Shown piece after piece: positions 7,581-14,999 of a stretch of 64,000 nucleotides of DNA. The stretch comes from Bacteroidales bacterium. Its GTDB lineage: Bacteria; Bacteroidota; Bacteroidia; Bacteroidales; WCHB1-69. The position numbers and the translations under genes were made by a program. Numbering within the stretch: the first letter of the stretch is position 1; each line of letters begins with the position of its first letter. Location: NCBI GenBank assembly GCA_024400835.1, contig JAKSMC010000007.1, forward strand, positions 1-64,000. The letters are read 5' to 3'. A model generated the notes under the pieces. The model did not search any database and had not been told where the DNA came from. It saw nothing but the letters and a program-made list of their open reading frames with translations.

Positions 7581-8132
7581 ATGGGAAAGAGAACGCGGTT
7601 GATATTTGTTATGTTGCTATTTAGTTGTTGGCATGGGCAATCACAAAATAACGCTTACTGTGAAGCAAGGTTGTTAACTGTTAAAGATAGTTCTGTCCTA
7701 TCCTTTTGTGATTCAGTTATCATTTTCGCACAAGAATGTTTTGAAAGCCCTATGTGGTATAAATTTTCTGTTAACTTTGAGACGGACACTTTGCTTCTTT
7801 TTGGGACAGCCGTTCAATACTTGGACAGTCAATACTATGCCAATAATCTGTATTGGTTACAGAACAGTATCTTTATGTTTGATTCCATGACACCAAATGT
7901 ATTTGTTTATTCTGATAAAATTTTTGAAATAGTTAATCGGAATTTTCCTGAAAGTGTTTTCGCCCTAACTGATTCAACTATACGACTTCCTCTCTGGTTA
8001 TCCAATGCGTCACCAGTGTTTATTAGTAAGGATATTAAATTTCCTGTGTACTATCAATGTTTGGGACTGATTTCAGCGACAGACAAAAAGATTACAATAG
8101 TGGACAAACGATGTTCCCGCTTACCGAATTGA
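7581..8132 (+). CDS. Secreted immunity candidate for cassette 5
   Basis: 183 aa, ATG immediately after the toxin stop. A signal peptide is evident (MGKRTRLIFVMLLFSCWHGQSQ). The mature region is rich in aromatic residues (MWYKFSVNFETDTLLLFG, YLDSQYYANNLYW) and resembles no family I can name. Tight coupling to the JAB-like toxin and the exported location suggest that this toxin is neutralised outside the cytoplasm. Confidence 0.6.
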   Translation: MGKRTRLIFVMLLFSCWHGQSQNNAYCEARLLTVKDSSVLSFCDSVIIFAQECFESPMWYKFSVNFETDTLLLFGTAVQYLDSQYYANNLYWLQNSIFMFDSMTPNVFVYSDKIFEIVNRNFPESVFALTDSTIRLPLWLSNASPVFISKDIKFPVYYQCLGLISATDKKITIVDKRCSRLPN

Positions 8133-8290
8133 CAATTGATACAGTAAAGAAATTCCAAATTCCAAGTTCCAAAATCCAATTGACAACGACCAAACCAACA
8201 TATTGCCCCACAGATTCCTATTCTCTATACCTTGATCCCTATACCCTAATCCCTAAATGCCCACGTCTGCTTGCAAGTAGGTTGTCCCAT
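8127..8290 (+). repeat. Decayed cassette boundary at the end of the toxin array
   Basis: The end of the last immunity gene runs into GAATTGACAATTGATA, then ATTCCAA-type heptamers (8151-8180), a degraded ACATATTGCCCCAC spacer (8189-8203), then CTATACC/CTAATCC heptamers (8216-8256). The order is the same as at cassettes 2 and 4, but no RHS core follows. It looks like a sixth cassette start cut off at the junction with the next operon. A possible 94-aa frame across it has no support. Confidence 0.6.
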
Positions 8291-8291
8291 A

Positions 8292-10334
8292 CTAATAGAG
8301 TAAAGTCACAGTGCCCACTTTTTCAAAGCGTGTGCCATTAGGACATGAATAGGAAATCTTATACACGTAAACTCCTGTGTCGGCCAGCTTTCCGTTTACT
8401 TTTCCATCCCATCCTTCGTTAGTGTCACGGGTGTGGAATACCAATTCTCCCGTTCTGGCATAGATGGCAAAGAAATAGTTGTCACCTGGTACGAATGTGT
8501 TTTTCGGCATGAAGACATTGTTCGTAACTTCCATCGGCGTGAAGGCGTTGGGAATATAGGTGTTCGGCATCTGCTGCAGGGAAATGTAGTTGGAAGTGCT
8601 CTGGTCATTGAATCCGTATTCTTCATTGGAAATGTTCGCTGTGACGTAGTATAGGAATTTGGAACCGTTTTCAAACAGAGCCGACACATCATCGTGATAG
8701 GTGTTTACGCTGGAAGGGGTGATCACATCGGGCAGGTCGTTGAAGGTGGGCTCGATTTCGGTTTTCCTGGATACGAAATAGTTTACAACATCGGCAGGCC
8801 CATTGCCATAACTGTTCCAACGGAGAACATTTTCCTGTGCGGTCGTTGCTTCGCCTTGAAGAAGGATGTTGTGCTCAATGTTGGAATATCCTCCGATAGT
8901 GTTGCAACTGTTGATGACGCAGGTTCTGTAATAATAGGTCTTCTTGGTGAAATCTGCCGTTTCGTCGGCGAAATCGTATTCACTGTTCGGGTGGTAAGGC
9001 AGCGTCTGAATGGTTGTGAAGTCCGTGCTGTTCTCGCTGCGCTCAAGGTGGATTTCGTGGAATGGAAGTGTGTCGCCACTGGTGTGCACCTTGACGGCGA
9101 TATGGTCGTTATCAATGACTGACACAGAGCGGATGAAGGTGAAGTCGGGAGATACGGCGGCCCCGAGTGCGAAGTTCAAGCGGTTGCTGGATGCCGAAAT
9201 GGTATGGGTGGCGTTGTGCACGCGTACAAACACGCGATAGTCGGTGCTGTTTTGCAAATCGGTAATAGTGTAGCTGTTGGCAGTTGTGGTGCCCAGACTT
9301 TGGTAGGAGGCCCCGTTGTCGGTGCTGAGGAAGATTTCGTATTCGCCAATGCCGTCCAAAAGGTTGGGATAGGTGCTCCAACTGATGTCCGCACTCTTGT
9401 TGCATTCGTTCTGGCCGGTAAGGTACAGATTAAGGTTGCATTGTGCGTCGTTTATCATGGGCGAACAGTTGATGCAGGAGTCCAAAACGGCAATTCGGTA
9501 GCAGCGCTCGTCGCCGTGCGGGTCTATCCAATAGGTGGTGCCGAAAATGGTGTCGATAGGGCACCAGCCAGTCTCGCATTCGTAGTAGGCGATGAACCCG
9601 TACATGTTGTCGTCAGGTGCGTGAAACCCCAATGCCACATTGTTGTTTTCGTCCACGGTCACACTGTCTAAGACGGGCACGTTGGGTGTGGTACGGTCAA
9701 CTAAGAATGCATCCCCGATGTTGGTGGAAAATGGACAAGTGCCGTAAATCTCGCCTTGTGGATATCTGTTTGTGATGCTGACGTAGTAGGAATTGTAGTT
9801 GTAGCAGACGTCCGCCGTGTCTGTGTAGGTGGTGTCGCTGGTAGATACGGTGGCTATCGGCTGGTTGGGGAACGCTGTCTCATAGTAGTGCTTTTTGAAA
9901 ATCTGAAACGAGTTGCCCCATGTGTTGTTGTCCAAATTTGATGAGGGCGAATGCCAAGTAAGGTAGGCATACGAACTGTCTGTGCTGGTTGTGACCTGTA
10001 AGGACAATGTTTGCAACGTGTTGGAAGTCCAAAAGTTGCCGTCTTCGTCTTTGGCGCGGATGTAGCAGGAATATGAATTGGAAGGGGAGACTGTAAATCC
10101 GTTGCCGCTCAAGTCGCAAAATGTATGCCCCGATGTCGGCGTGTAGATGGAGTTCAAAGTTCCGTTGATGTAAACTTCATATTCCGTGAAGTGGTTGCAA
10201 TCAGCGGAATTGCTCCAAATGATGCGCAAGGTGGTGGCTCCTGTTTGCTGAAGACACTGAAGCGTAGGCGGCTCATAGCAAAATGCTTTTGTAGCAAGCA
10301 ATAACAGGAACAGGATGTATATAATGCGCTTCAT
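8292..10334 (-). CDS. Large secreted protein with fibronectin-like repeats and T9SS type B sorting domain
   Basis: 680 aa with a signal peptide (MKRIIYILFLLLLATKAFC). The body consists of repeated beta-sandwich segments resembling fibronectin type III (SYTITDLQNSTDYRVFVRV is typical). The C-terminus (about 590-680) is a CHU_C/gliding-motility type B domain: PNAFTP, then FFAIYARTGELVFH, GWDGKVNGK and TGVYVYKISY. It is therefore predicted to be exported through Sec and the type IX system and displayed on or released from the cell surface. It is the last gene of a four-gene operon led by an ECF sigma factor, 14 bp after the M16 gene. Ligand unknown. Confidence 0.85.
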   Translation of the reverse strand: MKRIIYILFLLLLATKAFCYEPPTLQCLQQTGATTLRIIWSNSADCNHFTEYEVYINGTLNSIYTPTSGHTFCDLSGNGFTVSPSNSYSCYIRAKDEDGNFWTSNTLQTLSLQVTTSTDSSYAYLTWHSPSSNLDNNTWGNSFQIFKKHYYETAFPNQPIATVSTSDTTYTDTADVCYNYNSYYVSITNRYPQGEIYGTCPFSTNIGDAFLVDRTTPNVPVLDSVTVDENNNVALGFHAPDDNMYGFIAYYECETGWCPIDTIFGTTYWIDPHGDERCYRIAVLDSCINCSPMINDAQCNLNLYLTGQNECNKSADISWSTYPNLLDGIGEYEIFLSTDNGASYQSLGTTTANSYTITDLQNSTDYRVFVRVHNATHTISASSNRLNFALGAAVSPDFTFIRSVSVIDNDHIAVKVHTSGDTLPFHEIHLERSENSTDFTTIQTLPYHPNSEYDFADETADFTKKTYYYRTCVINSCNTIGGYSNIEHNILLQGEATTAQENVLRWNSYGNGPADVVNYFVSRKTEIEPTFNDLPDVITPSSVNTYHDDVSALFENGSKFLYYVTANISNEEYGFNDQSTSNYISLQQMPNTYIPNAFTPMEVTNNVFMPKNTFVPGDNYFFAIYARTGELVFHTRDTNEGWDGKVNGKLADTGVYVYKISYSCPNGTRFEKVGTVTLLY

Positions 10335-10348
10335 TAAAAATCAAAAAG

Positions 10349-11644
10349 TTAGATGCCTCCAACGATGACTTGCGTCAATTTATTGTGCTGAAAATATTTT
10401 TGCGACAAAAATAGTATTTTTTCAGCATCAACTTGGTGGACGTGGCGCATATTTTCCTGGAATTCTTTTTCGCCCAGTCCGTGAAAGTTCCAGAAGGCAT
10501 ATTTTTTGAGGTAGGAAACAGAGTTTTCCACGTCTCTGAGAAGGTCTCCGACGATGTAGTTCTTCACAGATTCGAGCTCTTCTTCACCGACAGGTTCCTG
10601 TTGCAATCTTTCTAATTCTTCAAAACAGGCATTGATAGCAGCTTGGGTGTCTTTGATGTTGACGTCGCTGTTGATGATGAATAGGGATTGATTGCCGAAA
10701 TATACCGATCCGGATGAAATTCCGTAGGTGTAGCCGTTTTTTTCACGCAAGTTCTGCATCAGCCGGGATCCGAAGTAGCCCCCGGTGATGGTCGAGAGGA
10801 TGGAAAAATCTTTTCTCTCGTCGTCTGTGTAACCGAACATCGGCCGGCAAAGTGTAATGGAGGACTGGACGCTGTTGGGCATTTTCTCGAAAATCACCGG
10901 ATTGCTGTCGGCCGGCAGCGCAAGGTCCTGTATGTCCAACGTACGCCCTCCGTGCGGGATTTGTGAAAACAGTTTGCAGAAGCAGTCTTCCACCTCTTGG
11001 TCGATGTGACCCGTGGCGAAGATGCTGATGTTTTCTGCGCAGAATGTCTCCTGGTGGAAGGCCTGCATCTGCGGGATAGTGATGGCTTGCAAATTCTCTT
11101 TGGTCGAAAATTGTCCTGCTGTGTGCGCGTCTCCAAACATGGCATGCAGCATCAATTGCGTGTTGCGGACGTCCGTTTTCTGTGAGTTGTATTCTAAATC
11201 TTTTATTTTTAGATTTTTATAAATGCTCAAGTTGTCTTCTCTATAATGTGGGGCAGATATGAAATCGAAAACGACAGGCAGTATTTGGGGTATGTTCTTT
11301 TTAGGGATGGAAACGATGATGGAAGTCTTGTCCAAGGTTTCCGAAATGGAGTAGTGCGTTCCGTAGAAGTCCAAAAGATCAGCGATTTCTGTAGAGGTGT
11401 GGGCTTGGGAACTCTCTTTGAGCAGTGCGTAAGTGTAGAGCGCCAGGTGCTTTTGCGGCTCATGCAGAATGCCAACGCGGAGTTGTATGATAAGATGTAT
11501 GAGGTCTAAATTCTCATTGTCAATGAAGCTGTAGGGAATTCCATTGGACAAAATGCCTTTCCGAGGGGTCGGGAGTGTTATTTCTGCAATAGGGTGTTGC
11601 GCAGGAGCCTGTGTGCGGTCTAAATGTGACATGTGTTTATGCAA
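10349..11644 (-). CDS. M16-family peptidase homologue lacking the zinc motif
   Basis: 431 aa with the two-lobe M16 (pitrilysin) architecture. The N-lobe position of HxxEH reads LLKESSQAHTSTEIAD, so the zinc-binding helix is missing. The C-lobe retains GGYFGSRLMQNLREKNGYTYG, here split as GGYFGSRLMQNLREK and NGYTYG, the conserved Arg/Tyr region that contributes to substrate binding. Two-subunit M16 enzymes pair such a subunit with an HxxEH subunit, but no partner is encoded in this window. No signal peptide is seen, so it is likely cytoplasmic. It sits in the sigma/T9SS-B operon with 9- and 14-bp spacings. Confidence 0.82.
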   Translation of the reverse strand: MHKHMSHLDRTQAPAQHPIAEITLPTPRKGILSNGIPYSFIDNENLDLIHLIIQLRVGILHEPQKHLALYTYALLKESSQAHTSTEIADLLDFYGTHYSISETLDKTSIIVSIPKKNIPQILPVVFDFISAPHYREDNLSIYKNLKIKDLEYNSQKTDVRNTQLMLHAMFGDAHTAGQFSTKENLQAITIPQMQAFHQETFCAENISIFATGHIDQEVEDCFCKLFSQIPHGGRTLDIQDLALPADSNPVIFEKMPNSVQSSITLCRPMFGYTDDERKDFSILSTITGGYFGSRLMQNLREKNGYTYGISSGSVYFGNQSLFIINSDVNIKDTQAAINACFEELERLQQEPVGEEELESVKNYIVGDLLRDVENSVSYLKKYAFWNFHGLGEKEFQENMRHVHQVDAEKILFLSQKYFQHNKLTQVIVGGI

Positions 11645-11653
11645 ATGAGTCGG

Positions 11654-12529
11654 TTATTTGAGTAGAGTGATTTGGCCGCGGCGGTTTTGGGTTTTTCCGT
11701 TTTGGTCAGTGTATTTGATGAAATAGGTGTAGACACCGAAGGGCAGTGCGGTGCCGTAGCGCATGCCGTCCCAACCTATGTTGATGTCTTTGGAGAAGAA
11801 CACCATCTCGCCTTTGCGTGTGTAAATGGCCATTTCAAAAATTTCCGGTTCGAAGTCTGCCTTGACAAAAAACAGGTCGTTAAGGCCATCGCCATTGGGG
11901 GAAAATGCGTTGGGGATGTAAAGTGCGCTTTCGGTTTCGGGCTCTTCGGGCAGCGGGTTTTTGGCGGGCTTGTCTGAAGGCGTGGTGCTGGACGCACTTG
12001 GCGCACTTGCCACTTTCGCAGGGGCTGTTTTTGGGGCGGGTGCTGAAGTGTGGGACAGCGGGACCGGAGAGGAAGGCGTTGCGCTGGCTTTCGCAGGGAT
12101 GCTGTTGGCCGCAATCGCAGTCGGGACATTGGATGCACTCGGTGCTGTGACTGTAGTGGGCTTCGGAGCAGCATTGGGCTCTGCCGTGGCTGGCGTCGCA
12201 CTTTCGGCTGTCGTCATTGCGATGGCCGACGTTGTGCTAGGGACGGGGGCCTCTTCGGAAGAAGAAACAGTCGCGCGAGTTTCGGTATTATGGGTGGTAG
12301 CCGTCGCTGGCGCCGGCGCGTCGCTCTGTTTCTTGTCACCCAAGACGAATGTGGCAACTACGGTGGCCACAACGGCAACCGTGGTCAGCGCGGCAGCGCT
12401 ATAGCCGATGATGCGGCCGAGTGAATGCCGGCGATTGTATTTTACAACTTCCGGGTCCTTGGCAATGGATTCCCAGCCTGCTTCATCTACCGGAGATTTG
12501 TATTCTTTGAATATGTCTTTCAGATTCAT
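11654..12529 (-). CDS. Putative anti-sigma-like membrane protein with T9SS type B domain
   Basis: 291 aa. Residues 1-36 (MNLKDIFKEYKSPVDEAGW) resemble the short cytoplasmic heads found next to Bacteroidota ECF sigma genes. One transmembrane helix spans about 39-63. A long Ala/Pro/Ser/Thr-rich linker (about 68-200) leads to a CHU_C type B domain (about 203-291: IPNAFSPNGDGLND, GWDGMRYG, FGVYTYFIKY). It lies 29 bp after the ECF sigma gene. The arrangement suggests an anti-sigma factor whose periplasmic part mimics a T9SS cargo signal. It has no cleavable signal peptide, so it probably stays in the inner membrane. The sensing role is inference. Confidence 0.75.
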   Translation of the reverse strand: MNLKDIFKEYKSPVDEAGWESIAKDPEVVKYNRRHSLGRIIGYSAAALTTVAVVATVVATFVLGDKKQSDAPAPATATTHNTETRATVSSSEEAPVPSTTSAIAMTTAESATPATAEPNAAPKPTTVTAPSASNVPTAIAANSIPAKASATPSSPVPLSHTSAPAPKTAPAKVASAPSASSTTPSDKPAKNPLPEEPETESALYIPNAFSPNGDGLNDLFFVKADFEPEIFEMAIYTRKGEMVFFSKDINIGWDGMRYGTALPFGVYTYFIKYTDQNGKTQNRRGQITLLK

Positions 12530-12558
12530 AATCGTGTTTGTATTAAACGATGAAGTCG

Positions 12559-13113
12559 TTATATTTCGAATTCTTCGTGATTTAAATAGTTTTTGATTCG
12601 TTTGCGTAAGGACTCTTTGGCACGTGAGATCAGAGTGCGCACGTTGGTCGGTGTCTCACCCATGAGATTGCTGATTTCTTCTTCCGGTATGCCGTCAATG
12701 GCATATAAGTTGAAGGCTATGCGGCGTTTCTCGGGTAAATCATTGATGAATTCCATCAATTTCTCTATGGTCAGAATCTCCGGCATCATCGGAGTGGAAG
12801 TGCTGGCAACGGTTTCAAGATTATCTGCCAGGTCTGTGACGTTGCGCTTCGGATTGCGGAAGTGATCTATCACTTTGTTTACCGATATGCGGTACAGCCA
12901 TCCGCTGAGCGAGGTGATGTTCTTGAAATCTTTGAAATGGGTTAGGATGAAGACAAAGATGTCATGAAACATGTCGTTGGCCTCATCTTGGTCGGAGGCA
13001 AAACGCAAGCAAACCCCTCGGACAAGTGGTCCGTATTCGAGGTATAACTGCTTCTGAGAGGCTTCTTTACCTTTAATGCAGCCATCGATTAGTTGCTGTT
13101 CTTCTTTAGTCAT
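12559..13113 (-). CDS. ECF RNA polymerase sigma factor
   Basis: 184 aa. Region 2 is seen at about 25-90 (QKQLYLEYGPLVRGVCLRFA, DMFHDIFVFILTH, WLYRISVNKVIDHFR) and region 4 at about 115-180 (LPEKRRIAFNLYAIDG, EEISNLMGETPTNVRTLISR, a helix-turn-helix), both typical of sigma-70 family ECF members. It is the first gene of an operon with a membrane protein that could be its anti-sigma factor. It may direct expression of the type B secreted proteins downstream. Known Bacteroidota ECF factors interact with T9SS regulators, but a specific ortholog cannot be assigned here. Confidence 0.92.
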   Translation of the reverse strand: MTKEEQQLIDGCIKGKEASQKQLYLEYGPLVRGVCLRFASDQDEANDMFHDIFVFILTHFKDFKNITSLSGWLYRISVNKVIDHFRNPKRNVTDLADNLETVASTSTPMMPEILTIEKLMEFINDLPEKRRIAFNLYAIDGIPEEEISNLMGETPTNVRTLISRAKESLRKRIKNYLNHEEFEI

Positions 13114-13156
13114 TTCAACGCTAACATAGCACTAGACGTAAAAGGTGGCCATTTTG

Positions 13157-13187
13157 TTGCAGTGGATATGCATTTTTTTTATTTTTG
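13157..13187 (+). promoter_or_regulatory. Bacteroidota-type promoter of the DNA glycosylase gene
   Basis: TTG at 13157-13159 and TATTTTTG at 13180-13187 are 20 bp apart, matching the -33/-7 pattern with TAnnTTTG. The start codon follows 18 bp later. Confidence 0.65.
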
Positions 13188-13205
13188 CCAACTTTTTCAA
13201 CAAAT

Positions 13206-13799
13206 ATGTCACGGCTGCAAAAATCGTTTTTTTTAGGAAATAATGTTCTGGAAATCACTCGCGATCTTCTGGGAAAATTTCTTTTCACATCCAAAGACGG
13301 GCAAATTGCCGGCGGCATCATCTCTGAAGTGGAGGCGTACAAAGGTGTGAACGACAGAGCTTCGCATGCGTATGGCGGCAGACGGACCAAACGCAATGAG
13401 ATGATGTACCACGGAGGCGGCGTTGTCTATATGTATCTTTGTTATGGTATGCATGCCATGCTCAATTTTGTTACGAATGAAGCGGACACCCCGGATGCGA
13501 TACTTGTTCGCGGTATCATTCCGACCCATGGGGAAGAACTGATGCTGCGTCGGGCTGGAAAGTCGCACGTCACGCCGGACTTGGCCAACGGCCCGGGAAA
13601 GGTCAGCAAGGTGCTCGGCTTGGCTGTCTCTGACAACGGACTGCCATTGGATTCCGAAACCATCTGGCTTGAGGATCGCGGACTTGTCATTCCAGACGAC
13701 AAAGTGCTGCTGGCACCCCGTATCGGCGTTGATTATGCCGGTGAGGATGCCCAATTGCCTTATCGCTTTTCATTGAAAGATAAACACATTGAACTATAA
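13206..13799 (+). CDS. mpg: DNA-3-methyladenine glycosylase (AAG/Mpg family)
   Basis: 197 aa from ATG 13206; an in-frame TTG at 13185 is part of the promoter. The family signatures are present: LGKFLFT, IISEVEAYKG with the catalytic Glu, DRASHAYGGRRTKRNEMMY with the damaged-base pocket, YLCYGMHAMLNFVTN, and LANGPGKVSKVLGL near the C-terminus. It excises alkylated and deaminated purines in base excision repair. Length is normal. It has its own promoter and is divergent from the sigma operon. The TerC-like gene follows 33 bp later on the same strand. Confidence 0.95.
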   Translation: MSRLQKSFFLGNNVLEITRDLLGKFLFTSKDGQIAGGIISEVEAYKGVNDRASHAYGGRRTKRNEMMYHGGGVVYMYLCYGMHAMLNFVTNEADTPDAILVRGIIPTHGEELMLRRAGKSHVTPDLANGPGKVSKVLGLAVSDNGLPLDSETIWLEDRGLVIPDDKVLLAPRIGVDYAGEDAQLPYRFSLKDKHIEL

Positions 13800-13832
13800 T
13801 CTTATAATCCTTTAACAACATATCTCCAAACT

Positions 13833-14873
13833 ATGTCTCGAATTTTATTCTTCATCGTATTCCTGGTTTTCATCGTCTTTATGCTCGCTTTGGATTTGGG
13901 CGTCTTCCATAAGAAAGACCACGAAATCAAAAGCAAGGAAGCAGGCATTTGGACGTGTGTCTGGATTCTATTGGCTATGGGTATGGCCCTTCTGATTCGT
14001 TTCCGCGCCGAATGGATTCACGGTATCTCTACGATGCAGGACCTGCTGGCCTTTGTGAGCGGCACTTCTCTGGAAAGCCTCATTCAGCCCGGTATGGATT
14101 TCTCCAATGCCCTGACGCTCTATCGCAAGGAGATGGCGCAACAGTTCCTCGCCGGTTATTTCTTGGAAGAGTCCCTCTCTATTGACAATATCTTTGTGAT
14201 GATTATGATCTTTGTCAGCTTCGGCATTGACAAGAAATACTATCATCGCATTTTGTTCTGGGGCATTTTGGGCGCTATCGTGATGCGCTTTGCGTTCATC
14301 TTTGCTTTGGGCGCCGTGGTGGAACGCGTCTCTTGGATTCTCGCCATCTTCGGCGTTGTCTTGATTTACTCCGGTGTTAAGATGTTCCGCGATAAAGGAG
14401 ACGAGAAAATCGATACGGCCACCCATCCCGTGGTGAAGTTCGCTTCCAAACATTTCCGCGTGACTCCGAATGTGAACGGCCACGACTTTTTCACAAAGAT
14501 CGATGGCAAGAACTTTATGACTCCACTGTTCCTCGTACTGCTCGTCATTGAATTTTCCGACATCATCTTCGCCGTGGATTCCATTCCGGCGGTCTTCTCT
14601 GTAACAACCGATACTTTTATCGTCTTCTTCTCTAATATTTTCGCTATTATGGGATTGCGTTCCCTCTTCTTCCTGCTGAGCAATGTCACCGACAAGTTCT
14701 GGCTGCTCAAATACGGTCTGGGCGTGCTCCTATGCTTCATCGGTTTGAAGATGATTGGTCACGAATTCTTCCATATCAATATCTCTACAGTTGCCTCCCT
14801 GTTCATCATCCTCGGCATCTTGGTGGTCTCCGTGGTGATGTCGTTGCTGATACCGAAGAAGGTGAGAAGTTAG
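13833..14873 (+). CDS. TerC/Alx-family integral membrane protein
   Basis: 346 aa with about eight or nine transmembrane helices. Diagnostic TerC segments are FLEESLSIDNIFVMIMIFVS and EFSDIIFAVDSIPAVFSVTT, with conserved Asp/Glu in the membrane, and NIFAIMGLRSLFFLLS. The family is linked to tellurite resistance and, for Alx-type members, Mn2+ export. The substrate here is unknown; metal homeostasis during exoenzyme assembly is a possibility. It is followed by a repeat-bearing gap and a symporter gene. Confidence 0.92.
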   Translation: MSRILFFIVFLVFIVFMLALDLGVFHKKDHEIKSKEAGIWTCVWILLAMGMALLIRFRAEWIHGISTMQDLLAFVSGTSLESLIQPGMDFSNALTLYRKEMAQQFLAGYFLEESLSIDNIFVMIMIFVSFGIDKKYYHRILFWGILGAIVMRFAFIFALGAVVERVSWILAIFGVVLIYSGVKMFRDKGDEKIDTATHPVVKFASKHFRVTPNVNGHDFFTKIDGKNFMTPLFLVLLVIEFSDIIFAVDSIPAVFSVTTDTFIVFFSNIFAIMGLRSLFFLLSNVTDKFWLLKYGLGVLLCFIGLKMIGHEFFHINISTVASLFIILGILVVSVVMSLLIPKKVRS

Positions 14874-14999
14874 AAGTAAGAAGTAAGAAGTAAGGTTGCC
14901 AATAGTTTCAAGTGTGGAGACTCCACAAAAAGTCAATGTCAAAGTCAATGGTCAACGTGCTAACAGCCAATGGCTAATAGCTAAAAGCCGAATAAGTCA
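14866..14999. repeat. Composite intergenic repeat: heptamers plus palindrome
   Basis: The end of the TerC gene leads into AGAAGTA-type heptamers (14866-14894), a perfect palindrome TGTGGAG-A-CTCCACA (14913-14927), TCAATG/TCAAAG units (14932-14954), and AGCCAATGGCTAATAGCT (14965-14982). Copies of the same composite occur at 22254 and 51422. Confidence 0.7.

Noticed and set aside
4771..8260. Heptamer tracts considered as a CRISPR array
   Set aside because: Units are 7 bp, degenerate and contiguous, without spacers or cas genes.
8057..8341. 94-codon frame at the end of the toxin array
   Set aside because: It runs through an immunity gene end and decayed heptamer repeats; no conserved features.
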